A DNA stretch of 64,000 nucleotides from Chionoecetes opilio (taxonomy: Eukaryota; Arthropoda; Malacostraca; Decapoda; Majidae). Below are positions 22,677 through 33,987 of the stretch, in pieces. The stretch's first letter is position 1; the number at the start of each line of letters is the position of its first letter. The DNA lies in the NCBI GenBank assembly GCA_016584305.1, contig JACEEZ010013541.1:104501-168500 (forward strand), read 5' to 3'. Under the pieces are notes generated by a model. It ran no database searches and was not told the origin of the DNA. It saw nothing but the letters and a program-made list of their open reading frames with translations. The position numbers were made by a program, and so were the translations under genes.

Positions 22677-23565
22677 AGTGTTTCTTAACCTCTTTACCAC
22701 CACGCCCCCTTTAGTAGTTGGTCCTTGCCTCAATGCCCCCCCCCCCCTTCACATCTTCAACCAAGATATTTCAAAATAGTCCTAAATCATAGAGAAATAC
22801 TGAAAAAAACGTGTTAAACACTTTTATTGTGCACATAACTATTCATTAACGCCTTGCATGTACCCAATAGATTAAGTTAGATCACGTGTATAAGTCGCCG
22901 CACTCCAGAATCTACGTGCGCTACGCTACGTGTGTGTGCTGCTTCCGTGTCTTTGGCTACGCTGCAGTGGTTATTCAGTTAGGTACCGCAGACCATAAGC
23001 TCTGCTACGTAGGCCACGCGCTATGTAACGAGGCCACAATAGCTTCAGATTGCCTGGGGAGCGAATTTTTCAAAGTGGCGGGGTGAGGAGAGTGGCGCCA
23101 TCTGTCAAGGCTGTCACACGCTGTCTGTCCCTTGATTTTACACCTGAGGTGCAAACAGCTAAATATGGAGGAACTTATTGAAAAATGAAGAAGTGCCCTT
23201 GCAGCTTATATACTATATACTTATACTGTGAGGGTGATAGTCGAAAATATTGTTTGAATTTTTATTCATCGTTTCAAAGTTCCTGTACCAGATGATGGTA
23301 CTCGCCAAAATGTTCTCTTTTCAGGTTTGTTTCGTGCACCCACTTCCTCCTCTTCTTGGACAATACCAAAGTCAGCAACATAATTTCTTCATCTGACTCA
23401 TCAGTCATCACCGCACCACAGACCACCACTGGCCATTTTGAATAGTAGCATGTAACTGAGGGCATAGCTTGAGATATGTGTCTTATGGTGTACGGACGAA
23501 ATAGCGTGCATAGCTAGCACAGATACGTAGCGTGGTTCGCGTAGCTTCTGGTGTGCGGTGGCCTT
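22677..23565. mobile_element. Possible decayed DNA transposon
   Basis: CAGTGTTTCTTAACC at 22677 looks like a hAT terminus. Separately, 22893-22975 (cgccgcactccagaatctacgt…) is a poor inverted match to 23490-23565. The two signals may belong to different elements. No transposase frame and no target duplication was seen. Confidence 0.3.
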
Positions 23566-23574
23566 CGCTTCAAG

Positions 23575-24080
23575 CGAAGGGATAATAAATAATAATAATT
23601 AAAGAAAGCATTAATAATAATTAGGGTGCGACCGCACTGGGAACGAGAAAGCGAGCGAGAGCTTTATCAAAAATAGATAACCCTCAGGCCGTATAATAAT
23701 AATAAGAATAAGAATAATAATAATAATGATAATAATTACTGAAAATTATATCAATAACATTAATAATAGTAATAATAATCATAAAAATAATGATATAAAA
23801 ATAATTATAATAATTATGATAATAATGATAATTATAATGATGATAGTAATAATGGTACCTAATTTTGATAAGATAATAATGATAGTAATAATAATACCTA
23901 ATGATAATTATAATAATAATAACAATAATGATAATAGGACTAACACTAATATCAATAATACTAATAATTTAATTTAACCTAACACTAATATCAATAATAA
24001 TAGTGATAATGATAATGATGCAAATAATAATAGTGATAATAATAACAATAATGATAGTAATGATATTAACATAACATAAT
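23575..24080. repeat. (AAT)n-rich low-complexity tract
   Basis: Imperfect aataataat, gataat and caataa repeats. The Asn/Ile frames across it are artefacts. Confidence 0.9.
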
Positions 24081-24640
24081 ATTGCATAAAAGTCTGAAGA
24101 GTTAGTAAAACATGACAAGGCGTCGCCGCAGAGTTTTTCACGCATACTTGCTGCTCTGTAGCGATATTAGCGTACTGGTTATATTATATGTATGTGTTAA
24201 TCGATACTAATACAGGATGTCTGAGTGCATGTGTGTCTTGTACTGGCGTCTAGCGGATGCTGAGTGTTGACACCTTTTGATGACATTATGCTGACCCAAG
24301 CAGCCACGCCATCCCATCATGATGACGTGGATAGCCTGGTCTTGGGAAGCACTACCTAAACACCTCGCTCACCGGCTCACCGGAACCACAGCTTCCGGGC
24401 AGCTTTCCTCATATGCTGCAACTAAGCCGGAGAGGAACAGAACTAAAGAGAGCTACAGGAGACGCGTTACAGAGCGCTCCAACTCACGACACCTTTCAGA
24501 GTGTCTGTTTGTACTCCACACCCAGGAGGTGTGGAGTACCTTGTCACGACATTAACTGTTCAAGGCCCTGTCTATTAGACATTAGTCTCAACGGCCCGTT
24601 ACTTAACGAACTGCGTGACATTATTATTGTATAAACTTCA
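24081..24640. other. Unique region with a short hairpin, no gene recognised
   Basis: A perfect short stem lies near 24515-24541 (actccacac…gtgtggagt). An 80-codon open frame at 24319 has no recognisable domain, and I do not call it. Confidence 0.5.
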
Positions 24641-24643
24641 CAA

Positions 24644-24646
<3 letters not shown>

Positions 24647-24713
<67 letters not shown>

Positions 24714-24721
24714 TATTATAT

Positions 24722-24786
<65 letters not shown>

Positions 24787-24788
24787 TG
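24647..24788. repeat. (TA)n microsatellite
   Basis: Atatat tracts with a few ata/tta breaks. The Ile/Tyr frame is an artefact. Confidence 0.97.
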
Positions 24789-24839
24789 TTTGTAGTATAT
24801 TGTCTTACTCGAATCCTTTGGCACTAAAAAAATACTTAT

Positions 24840-25330
24840 AAATTACTTAAAGAACCGCTCGACCACGATTTAGCCCATATACCACTTTATTGATGTGTAC
24901 CTCTGGGCAACGAAGCAAGTTACTTGCCCGTCAAGAGGGCATCATCCGGCAATCACCCTTACAGGTTAGTAACCAGTATCAACATGGTGTCATCCCGTTA
25001 CCCGTAAAATAACCATACTAAAAAGGGTAACAGTGACTTTCTTCGTTCACCCTCGCGAGCGAGCTGCAAGATAAATACATCAGTTTTTCCTTTTTCTCTC
25101 TTGCCGAGAGACGTTGTTGCTGCCGTTGTCGTTGTAATCGCTATCGCCGTTGCCGCTGCCTTTGCCGCTGTTGCCTTTCTCGTTGTTACTTTTGGCCCTG
25201 CTGCTGCTGCTGTTACACGTGTATTGTTTTTTATAGCAATACTGTATTAATGGTGGTGGTGGGTTGTTTGGTTCAGTATTCTCCCCCTACGCGCACCTCA
25301 CATACCGCAGTATTGCCTCGAATAACAGCC
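24840..25330. other. Unique region, no gene recognised
   Basis: Contains an imperfect gccgttgccgctgcc-like trinucleotide stretch at 25112-25212. Nothing else stands out. Confidence 0.5.
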
Positions 25331-25332
25331 CG

Positions 25333-25397
25333 TCAGGGTGGCTCAGTGGTCGCGACTTGGGTTCCCATGCACCGTCCCTGCGTTTGAATCCCACTCA
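25333..25397 (+). repeat. tRNA-derived SINE head
   Basis: GGTGGCTCAGTGGT matches an RNA polymerase III A box and CGTTTGAATCCC, about 45 bases later, a B box. The spacing fits a tRNA-related SINE promoter. A CT-rich tract follows directly. The cloverleaf is not complete, so this is not a functional tRNA. Confidence 0.6.
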
Positions 25398-25505
25398 CTC
25401 TCTCTTCCTCCCTTCTTCCTCCTCTCTCTCTCTCTTCTTCTCTTCTTCCTCCACTCTCTCTCTTCCTCCCTTCATCCCCCTCTCTCTCTCTCTTCTTTCC
25501 TTCTT

Positions 25506-25602
<97 letters not shown>

Positions 25603-25672
25603 TCCTTTCTTCCTTCTCTCTCTCTCTTACTCCTATTTTCCTCCTGACTATGAGGTTGTAGTGGTGGTTATT
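25398..25672. repeat. CT-rich tract and flank, first copy
   Basis: Ctctct/ttcttcct tract followed by cctgactatgaggttgtagt and ggtggttat. The same arrangement recurs at 26130-26341. Confidence 0.92.
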
Positions 25673-25789
25673 ATATAGACAGTATGGACAGATTATATAA
25701 CTATGGGAAGGATTACTGCTAGAAGAGACAAGGTATTACGTTGTGAGAGACAGTGAGATGAAGAGATAATAGCAAAGGAGAGATCGATC

Positions 25790-26095
25790 GATGTGTATTC
25801 ATCTAGTTGTATTCATTTAGTTGTATTTTACAGGGCCAGAGCAATGCTCGTGTGGCCCCGTCTCCATATCAACATTTTTATAATTCATCCTTAGTGCTTT
25901 GTGTTGGCCGAAGCCAGCACCCCGGAGAGCAAGTCACAAACCCCGGCTAACACCCGGTACCCATTCACTGCTGGGTGGACAGGGGCTCGGGTTTTAAGGA
26001 AACAACCCATCTGTTTCCGCTCCGCCCGGGGATCGAACCCGGGACTTCTCGGTTGTGAACCGAGCGTGCTTCCTCTACACCACGGAGTACCCTTG
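25790..26095 (-). repeat. tRNA-headed SINE (minus strand) with decapod-type body
   Basis: The left part (acagggccagagcaatgctc, gtggccccgtctccatat) looks like a common decapod interspersed repeat. The right part (aaccccggctaacaccc…cattcactgctgggtggaca) leads into a tRNA-like head on the minus strand. Two families may be adjacent here. Confidence 0.6.
26018..26092 (-). tRNA. tRNA-Val(CAC)-like sequence, probably SINE-derived
   Basis: Read on the minus strand it has a D-arm-like GGTGTAGAGGAAGCAC, a perfect 5-bp anticodon stem CTCGG/CCGAG around loop TTCACAA (anticodon CAC) and a T arm with GGTTCGATCCC. The acceptor stem pairs imperfectly, the T stem is one pair long, and the flank continues into SINE sequence. 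I therefore read it as the head of a SINE or a pseudogene. Confidence 0.55.
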
Positions 26096-26341
26096 TGTGT
26101 GTGTGTGCGTGTGTTGGCAACTCTAACCCACTGTCTCTCTCTTCTCTTCTTCCTTCTCTCTCTCTCTCTCTCCCTTCCTTCCTTCTTCCTCCTCTCTCTC
26201 TCTTCTTCCCTTCTTCCTCCTATCTCTCTCTCTCTTCCTCTCTTCTTCCTCCTATCTCTCTCTCTTCCTCCCTTCTTCCCCCTCTCCTTCTCTCTCTTCC
26301 TCCTTTCTTCCTCCTGACTATAAGGTTGTAGTGGTGGTTAT
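26094..26341. repeat. (GT)n plus CT-rich tract and flank, second copy
   Basis: After a short (gt)n, the ctctct/ttcttcct tract ends in cctgactataaggttgtagt and ggtggttat. This repeats 25398-25672 with small differences. Confidence 0.92.
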
Positions 26342-26645
26342 CAGCGCGGGAAGAGGAGGCTTCCTGCTGTGACGTCACCGAGCCGTGCTGCGTCGTCTGC
26401 AAGCCTTGAACAGCTTTTTGAGAGCTCGGGGAATTTGCAGATTTTGATTGCGGATTATTTAAAAACGGCTGACTGGATGCAAAAAGTGACAACATATTGT
26501 TGATGTACAGTCACCTGCAGTGGTTGTCCTACCGCCTTTGACACTTCAAGCCCCTATATTCGAGGTCAGACGAAATATGCCAACTACCCACTGACAGGAG
26601 CAGTCATTGGCTGTGACTCTTGTGACTCAGTCAATAAGGCCCGCC
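26342..26645. other. Unique spacer, no gene recognised
   Basis: Contains a TGACGTCA palindrome near 26370 and nothing else I can support. Confidence 0.5.
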
Positions 26646-26688
26646 TCCTGCCCTCTCCCCCACCCTCTCTCCCTTTCTTCCCTCTCTC

Positions 26689-26747
<59 letters not shown>
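26646..26747. repeat. CT-rich tract ending in (CT)n
   Basis: A ccctctccc stretch leads into an uninterrupted (ct)n. Confidence 0.95.
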
Positions 26748-26748
<1 letters not shown>

Positions 26749-26789
26749 GGCCGCATATTCTCCAGGCGGTCGCCCTTTTCGGCAAACAG

Positions 26790-26842
26790 CTAGGTTAGGT
26801 TAGGTTAGAAAACGTTAGGTTAGGTTAAGTTAGGTTAGGCGT
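26790..26842 (+). repeat. Short TTAGG-like block
   Basis: Aggttaggttaggttag and similar words, about 50 bp, like those in the 1.4-4.8 kb palindrome. Confidence 0.75.
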
Positions 26843-27037
26843 AGGTATACTCATCGAATGGTAACTTTGTGTGGGAATCACAATGAGGATATTTTCAAGA
26901 AAATCCTGTGGTTAGTTTCGGAGCTACAGCCATGCGTATAGGGCAGCCAACTGCCGAATTGGGCGAACGCATGTGGAATATGGCTCTGGGCCTTCTGTGT
27001 GACAGGATGGGAAATAACCACATGAGCGAGTAAATAG

Positions 27038-27038
27038 T

Positions 27039-27074
<36 letters not shown>

Positions 27075-27112
27075 TAATATACAAGCACTAAAGATGAGGT
27101 GTTGCTTGAGAG

Positions 27113-27181
<69 letters not shown>

Positions 27182-27182
27182 C
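27038..27182. repeat. (GT)n and (TA)n microsatellites
   Basis: (gt)n at 27038-27073 and (ta)n at 27116-27182. The second abuts the truncated 3' end of the LINE that follows. Confidence 0.96.
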
Positions 27183-27194
27183 GTACATAACTGC

Positions 27195-28990
27195 TATGTT
27201 ACACTGCTATAAAATCTCCCCTTTCTCTTCTTTTCTCAAGAGTTGGGAGTTTTAATCTTGAAAGTCTTTCTTCATATGGTAAATCTCTCAGGCTTGGAGC
27301 CATTTTTGTGGCTGCTCTTTGTATTCTCTCAATCTTCCTTATATCCTTCTTTTTATGTGGTGACCAAATCACTGCCGCGTATTCCAACCTTGGTCGAATC
27401 AAAGATGTTATCAATTTCTTGATCATCTCTTCATCCAGATATTTGAATGCCATTCTTATATTCCTCAGCAACTGATATGTATCTCCTGTGATCTTGTTTA
27501 TATGCTTCTCTGGTGATAAATTGTCCTTAATCCATACTCCCAGATCTTTTTCGACCTTTGTTTTGATTATCCATTCATTTCCCATCGAATACTTTCCTCT
27601 CTGTCTCTTTTTGCTACTGCCCATTTCCATCACTTTACACTTTTTGGCATTAAACTCCATTTCCCATAGTTGACTCCTACTAAAAATCTTATCTAGATCC
27701 TTTTGTAAATCCTCACAGTCCTCTTTACGTTTCTACTTTTCTTAGTAATTTAGCATCATCAGCGAATACTCATATAACTGTTTACTCCTTCTGTCATATC
27801 ATTTACATAGACCAAGAACATCACTGGGGCCAATACTGATCCTTGAGGAACTCCACTTATCACACTGCACCATTCTGACTTCTGATCTTTTATTACTGTT
27901 CTCATCTCTCTGTTGCTCAAAAAGTCTTCCATCCACTTCAGCAAACCACCCTTCAATCCTCCTACATGTTCTAGCTTCCAGAGCAGTCTCTCATGAGGTA
28001 CCTTGTCAAATGCCTTCTTTAGGTCCAAGTAAATGCAATCGACCCACCCCTCTCTTTCCTGTGTCACATCGATCACTCTCGAGAAAAAGCTTAATAAATT
28101 CGTTGTACATGACATTCCTCCTCTAAATCCAAACTGGCCACCTGCAAGTGTGTTTGTCTCTTCCAAATATTTTAACCATCTGTCTTTCACAATTTTTTCA
28201 CACATTTTTGCCCCTACACTTGTTAATGATACTGGCCTGTAATTCAGTGGTTCTTCTTTGTCTCCTCCTTTGTGAATTGGCACAATATTTGCTCTTTTCC
28301 AATCAAGCGGGACTCTGCTCTCCTTGAGTGAACTCTCAATTACACTATGTAAGTTTCCTGCTAGTTGGTTACAGCACTCTTTCATTATCCAGTTCGACAC
28401 TCCATCTGGACCCGGGGCTTTTCTCACATCTTGACTTTCCATTAGCCTTTTTACTTCTATTACGTCTACTTTTATGTCTTCCATTATATTTTCTTTTGCT
28501 ATTATATTTTCCGTTTTAAATTCACTTTCTCTTGTAAATACAGTCTGTAAGCACTTATTCATCACCGCGGCATGTTGTAATGCATCTTCATACACTATGC
28601 CTTCTACCTTCAGCTTATCTATTCCTTTCTTGTTTTTCATTTTTCCATTAATATATCTATAGAAAAGTTTTGGTTCGTTCTTACATTTTCCTATTATATT
28701 CTTCTCATAGGTACTTTCTTCTTCTCTTCGGATTCTTACATATTCATTTCTAGTTGCTTTGTACTTCTCCCAAAGGTTGATACCACCTTTTTTCCTCCAA
28801 CTATTCCATGTTTTTTCTCTTTCTAGTCTTGCTAATTCACATTTTCTGTTAAACCTTTTTTTTTTTTCTTTTCTCTGATAACTATCCTTGGAACATAACT
28901 TTTTATTCCTTCGGTGTTAATTTGGATGAACTCATCCCATTTTTCCTGGTTACTCCTTGCTGCATGGAAAATACTCCAGTCTGTCTCTCC
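27195..28990 (-). pseudogene. LINE ORF2 fragment: linker, RT and start of C-terminal region
   Basis: On the minus strand the order is: linker WSIFHAARSNQEKWDEF (28980-28930), a frameshift in a poly-A run near 28862, then CELARLEREKTWNSWRKK and FYRYINGKMKNKKGIDK (to about 28600). The RT runs as an intact 293-codon stretch (28640-27759) with APGPDGVSNWIMKE, NYRPVSLTSVGAKMCEK, FGFRGGMSCTTNLL, YLDLKKAFDKVPHERLL and SGVPQGSVLAPVMFLVYVND. The catalytic FADDAKLL box lies just after it (about 27755), shifted out of frame, followed by two stops. The last part (27660-27199) is open again: EKDLGVWIKDNLSPEKH, LITSLIRPRLEYAAVIWSP, RIQRAATKMAPSLRDL. The copy is cut at 28990 by (GT)n and at 27195 by (TA)n. 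It is CR1- or L2-like in motif style. Confidence 0.92.
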
Positions 28991-28991
28991 G

Positions 28992-28996
<5 letters not shown>

Positions 28997-29041
<45 letters not shown>
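28997..29041. repeat. (GT)n microsatellite at a LINE break
   Basis: Uninterrupted gtgtgt directly beside the LINE fragment. Confidence 0.97.
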
Positions 29042-29045
<4 letters not shown>

Positions 29046-29069
29046 ATTAAAACCATATGAGGTGAAGTT

Positions 29070-29691
29070 TATAATGCGTTTCGGATTTCACTAACCTCAC
29101 AACCCACTCACAAGTCACAATATCTAATAACCTACTCATTAATAACTCATAACACCTCTTAACCCACTCACAACACCTCATAACCCGCTCACAACAAATT
29201 ATAATTACTCATAACCCACTCACAACAAATCATAACTTCTCATAACCCAGTCACAACACCTCATAACCCACTCACAATAAATCATAACTACTCATAACCC
29301 ACTCACAACACATCACCACTAATAAAATTTATAACCCACTCATAACCCCTCACAACTCATAACCCACTCGCAACCCACTAACAACACCTCATAATTATTA
29401 ATAATAACTTATAACACTCTAACAACACCTCATAACCCACTCACAACACCCTCACAACCCACTAACAACACCTCATAATTATTAATATCTTATAACTCTG
29501 TAACAACACCTCACAACCCACTCACAACACCTCATAATTATTAATAATAACTTATAACTCTCTAACAACACCTCATAACCCACTCACAACACCCTCACAA
29601 CCCACTAACAACACCTCATAATCTATATTAATAAAAGCGAAAGTGTGTGTGTGTGTGTGTGTATGTCTGTGTGTGTGTGTGTGTGTGTGTA

Positions 29692-29727
<36 letters not shown>

Positions 29728-30545
29728 GGTTCCGCCCCCCGTGGCGGAATCCCATCATATACCACATTTTTGGAACCGGGTTGACCAGGGGAAGGTTTTA
29801 AGCCCACTTCTGAGATGATCCGATCACTTTTTTTTTCTTCTTTTTTTTGCAGCCTATTAGCGATAATTGTGAAGAAAAAAAAGTGGGTTGCGAGAATTGA
29901 GGAAGACTTGATGTAGGGTGATGGGTAATGGGTGAGTGAATGGGTGGGGTGATGGGTAATGGGTGTGGGGTGATGGGTGAGTGAATGGGTGGGGGGTGAT
30001 GGGTGATGGGTGAGGGAATAGATGGGGGGTGATGGGTAATGGGTGAGTGAATGGGTGTGTGGTGATGGGTAATGGGTGAGTGAATGGGTGGGGGGTGATG
30101 GGTAATGGGTGAGTGAATGGGTGGGGAATGATGGGTAATGGGTGAGTGAATGGGTTGGGGGTGATGTGAATGGGTTGGCGTTAATACATACATTTCTACA
30201 TCCATGATTTCAGGAAAGTTAGAAGGGGCTATCTGGAGAGTCTGTGTTTGGTGGGCCTTTGGCCCACCAAACACAGGTGGTGGGCCAAAGGCCCACCAAT
30301 AGCCCTCCGCAGGAGTTAGCAAAAAAGTCCGCCCGGGGGCGGCTTTGCGGCTAGTTATTAATAATATCTTATAACTCTCTAAAAACACCTCATAACCCAC
30401 TCACAACACCCTCACAACCCACTAACAACACCTCATAATTATTAATAATAACTTATAACTCTCTAACAACACCTCATAACTCACAACCCCCTTTAAACAC
30501 CTCACAACCCACTCACAACACCTGCCACCTTAACTATCACTCCCT
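29070..30545. repeat. Degenerate AC/AT-rich satellite (aacccactcacaacacctcat)
   Basis: Words cataacccactcacaacacc and taacaacacctcataattat recur irregularly with unit lengths near 22 bp and longer composites. The array is interrupted by the Helitron at 29622-30354 and resumes in register after it. Confidence 0.88.
29622..30354 (+). mobile_element. Non-autonomous Helitron, precise A|T insertion
   Basis: The 5' end is TCTATATTAATAAAAGCGAA, followed by gtgtgtgtg and a ggttccgccccccg block. The 3' end is GCGGCTAG, with a short GC hairpin (CCGCCcgggGGCGG) about ten bases before CTAG. Flanks are …cctcataA and Ttattaataatatc. Joined, they restore the host satellite word exactly, so insertion was between A and T without duplication, the Helitron rule. 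The interior holds (GT)n, a ~32-bp minisatellite (gtgatgggtaatgggtgagt…, 29918-30175) and a perfect hairpin around 30242-30275 (tttggtgggcc/ggcccaccaaa). No Rep or helicase is encoded. Confidence 0.93.
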
Positions 30546-31060
30546 ACCACATGCACAACCACACTCCACCACAACCCATTACAACTCCCACTTCCACACC
30601 ACTCCTAACACCAGCCTTCTATCCCCCCACCACTACCACAACCACAACCATAACCACACCTCTCTCTATCCTTCCACAATATTCCATCCCCTTCCTCTAC
30701 CCCCTACCACACTATAACCACGCCCCAATATTTCCCACCACTATCACAACCATAACCAAACCTACCTCTTATCTTTCCTCAATATTCTATCCCCTTCCTT
30801 TCCCCCCACCACACTATAACCACACCCCAATATCTCCCCCCCACCACACTATAACCCCCATCCTCTACCCCCCTACCACACTATAACCACCCACCCCCAC
30901 CCACAACCATTCCACATCATTTTTCTCATCTCCCAGCCACTCGCACCCCCACCACCACACCCCACCCCCACTACCACACCTTCACCCCACCACCACCACC
31001 ACCGCACCCCACCACTACCACCACACCTTAGCCAAACCCCAACCACACTTAAGCAGTTCT
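30546..31060. repeat. CCA/CAC-rich low-complexity region
   Basis: Repeated accacactataaccacacccc words pass into (cca)n and (acc)n. Frames here are artefacts. Confidence 0.8.
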
Positions 31061-31489
31061 CGGTACAGTCAAGGACGGTGCATGTATGATGGGACCAACC
31101 AGTAGGGCCCCTATGCAGCCTGGCGATTTCAAAACACTGGCGCGTAAACAGTCCAGATATATAGTGGTCTATGATGTGGGGTAACTGAACTGTTCATTCA
31201 GACTGTATGCAAGACCTAAATCTGAACTGTTCACTGCACAAGTGGCACATGCCAAAACTACAGTATTATTAGTGCTTCTAGGAGACTGCTTGTCATATTT
31301 ACTGCCTTCATACATCTCTTCAACACCATTCCTCCCAAATTCTAACACATCAAAACTGAAATAATTGTGCAATACATATAACTATATACGTACATACATA
31401 CCTAGGCCTATAGTACCTATTCAAACTTGTATGATTAATGATTAGTAAACCGGGCAACTCATTTTAACTTCAATTTTCTCTTATTGCAT
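31061..31489. other. Unique region, no gene recognised
   Basis: A 67-codon minus-strand open frame at 31169-31372 shows no recognisable domain. I see no other signal. Confidence 0.5.
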
Positions 31490-31975
31490 TGGTTCATAAA
31501 GTAAAACTTAAACCATAATGCATACCTTACTACTTATTCTGAGGAAAAACAGCAAAAGGAACTTAATTAATAAGGTACTCTTCATAGGTTACTCGCAGTG
31601 ACCCCGACTTATTCCCACAACACACAGCGGAAAATAAACCATGACGTAGTTAAGTCTGGGGCCCATTATCCTAACCAAAAAATATGCAGGTCCCTACAAC
31701 TTTCTTACATATAGATGAGGCTCTGCTGTGACTCTGCTTTCCTGGTTGAGAAGCCTCTGCACATTAGCCCTATCCTCAGGTCTTCTCTAATGTCAGCGAG
31801 AACAGAGCACGGTAATATAACACCTGATATATCAATTTCGTCCAAAACAACTTTAAATTCTTCCAACGTCGCAGTGTTCTCTTCATAGGTTACTCGCAGT
31901 GACCCCGACTTATTCCCACAACACACCGCGGAAAATAAACCATGACGTAGTTAAGTCTGGGGCCCATTATCTAAA
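31490..31975 (-). mobile_element. Diverged copy of the 1.4-4.8 kb palindrome arm
   Basis: Matches the right arm of the large palindrome from about 4190 on: acttaaaccat…cttattctgaggaaa, then aacttaattaataaggta. The terminal ~90 bp (ggttactcgcagtgacccc … ctggggcccattat) is present twice, at about 31584-31672 and 31886-31970, as direct repeats flanking the coding block. The other arm is missing. Confidence 0.75.
31705..31926 (-). pseudogene. Conserved peptide with SAP-like end
   Basis: This 73-codon open stretch has the core LEEFKVVLDEIDISGVILPC, homologous to the fragments at 1429 and 4585. It continues through SVLADIREDLRIGLMCRG and FSTRKAESQQSLIYM before a stop. The second part resembles the two-helix SAP motif seen in some transposon-encoded proteins, as a pattern impression only. 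The three copies share protein-level similarity despite DNA divergence, which argues that the frame was once translated. Confidence 0.45.
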
Positions 31976-32126
31976 CATTACACAGGCATAAAAGTATTGA
32001 AAACAAGCAGGTGATTACAATACAATAAACCCTTCATGCTCGCGGGGGTTAGGGAACAGAGACACCCGTGAGTATCGTAAATCCGCGAGCATGACATTAG
32101 TCATTCATTTACCCCATAGTTGTTGT

Positions 32127-32127
<1 letters not shown>

Positions 32128-32187
<60 letters not shown>
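32128..32187. repeat. T tract (poly-A tail of a minus-strand LINE)
   Basis: About 60 consecutive T lie just beyond the 3' end of the LINE fragment that follows. Confidence 0.9.
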
Positions 32188-32191
<4 letters not shown>

Positions 32192-32573
32192 TCACAAGGA
32201 ACTGGCCAAGAGCACAACAAAAATGAGTAACACAAAGCCCGCTTAGTTGCCAGTCCCTATAAAGAAGACAGTAAGAGATAAAAATAAAAACAGGGGTGAG
32301 CCAATTTAGTTCGGGAGGTGTCTTGTTACTCTTCTTTTGAAAAGATTTAAGTCATAGGAAAGTGGAAAAATAGAAACAGGAAGAGAGTTCCAGAGTTTAC
32401 CAGTGAAAGGGATGAAAGAGTAAAGATACTGATTAACTCTTGCATTAGGAAGATGGACAGAATAGAGATGAGAATGAGTAGAAAGTCTTGTGCAGCGAGG
32501 CCGCGGGAGTGGGGGAGACACAGTGGCGTCACCGCGGGGGGGCTAAGGGGGACTCAGCCCCCCAAAATTGCTA

Positions 32574-32901
32574 AGGCAGTGGGAGCCAGGGTAAGACAGT
32601 GGGTGGCAGGGTAACACAGGACGGGAGGCAGGTTAACACAGGATGGGAGGCAGGTTAAGGCAGTGGGAGCCAGGGTAAGGCAGTGGGAGGCAGGGTAACA
32701 CAGGACGGGAGGCAGGTTAACACAGTGGTATGCAGGTTAAGGCAGTGGGTGCCAGGGTAAGGCAGTGGGAGGCAGGGTAACACAGGACGGGAGGCAGGTT
32801 AACACAGTGGTATGCAGGTTAAGGCAGTGGGTGCCAAGGTAAGGCAGTGGGAGGCAGGGTAACACAGGACGGGAGGCAGGTTAACACAGTGGTATGCAGG
32901 T
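32574..32901. repeat. ~20-22-bp minisatellite
   Basis: Variants of cagtgggagccagggtaagg, cagtggtatgcaggttaagg and a 22-bp form (caggacgggaggcaggtt + aaca) alternate. The array resumes at 33684-33725 after a nested element. Confidence 0.9.
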
Positions 32902-33684
32902 AGAGGCTGATTCACACTGGCGTTTTTTCGGAATTTTTATAGGACGAGAAGTCGGTCCCTTGCGGGCTAGTGCGGAGATTACGTTCACACACGCAATTCG
33001 TTTCGGTCGACAAATCTTCTTCTTCTTCTTCTTCTTGTGACCTTTACTGCTTTTAGTATCGCTTTGTAGGTCGTCTGTCAAGCTCGTTCTCGAGCTTGTT
33101 GTTGTTCCCAGGGGCAGTGAGGGTCTCAGGCAGCAGGGTCAGGGGTCACGTCGCGCTAGGGGCTATAGGGGGCTAGTGGCTGGCTTGTGTGTATTTGGCG
33201 CGCGATAGATAAGTTTTCGCGCACTTTACCTATTATGAATTAGTATTGATAGTTTCATTTTTTCCTTGATATCATCTACTAAATCAAACCCCACGTCTAA
33301 CCTAACATAATCTGATTTAAACTAACAACCGTTTATGGCTAGCTAAAATGGAAAATTTTCGGTATTATATGTATCGCCATTGGCATGGGAAATTTGGATT
33401 CAAATTAAGGATGAAAAGATCTGCACGATGATGTAAGTTAAATTTGTTAGTTTTTAGTGCCCAATACCGAAATTATACCAATAATTGGGGTGATTTGGGA
33501 GAGGGTGGTGCTGGCTTCTGCGTTTATTTGAATTTGGCGCGCGAAATTCTCGGCAAGTCGGTCGATAAAGACCGAGCGGTGTGTGATTTTTTTTTAAACC
33601 TATTGCGATCATGACACCAGCCCCAGACCCAGACCCCTTCTCGTCCTATAAAAATGCCGAAAAAACACCAGTGTGAATCAGCCT
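32902..33684. mobile_element. TIR element, ~780 bp, ~47-bp terminal inverted repeats
   Basis: The left end ggctgattcacactggcgtt continues to taggacgagaag (32905-32952). The right end mirrors it at about 33637-33683 with few mismatches. It sits inside one unit of the 20-bp minisatellite. A target duplication of TA or TTA is possible: the left flank reads gcaggTA and the right flank TTAagg, where the intact unit has gcaggttaagg. No long frame is present. Confidence 0.8.
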
Positions 33685-33987
33685 TAAGGCAGTGGGTGCC
33701 AGGGTAAGCAGTGGGAGGCAGGTTAAATCGGCTTTTAGTTACTTTATCATGATCATGTACTTTATTCAGTTTAACTACAGTATCCCATGTACCTGTTTTT
33801 GTGCAATAAGGGAAATACCTTGAATATATTGTAAGTTTATATATATATTTTTTTTTCATTATCAAGATAAAACTTTACTGAGAAACAAACCAAAAACATA
33901 CATGGTGCAATTCCTTTGTGTTTGTTAGTGGAGAGAAAAATGGCAATTTTATTATTTTGTATAAACAGAATAAAAATTTTCTTCAAA

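Noticed and set aside
26018..26092. Functional tRNA-Val(CAC) gene
   Set aside because: The anticodon and T arms are good, but the acceptor stem has mismatches, and the flanks are those of an interspersed SINE.
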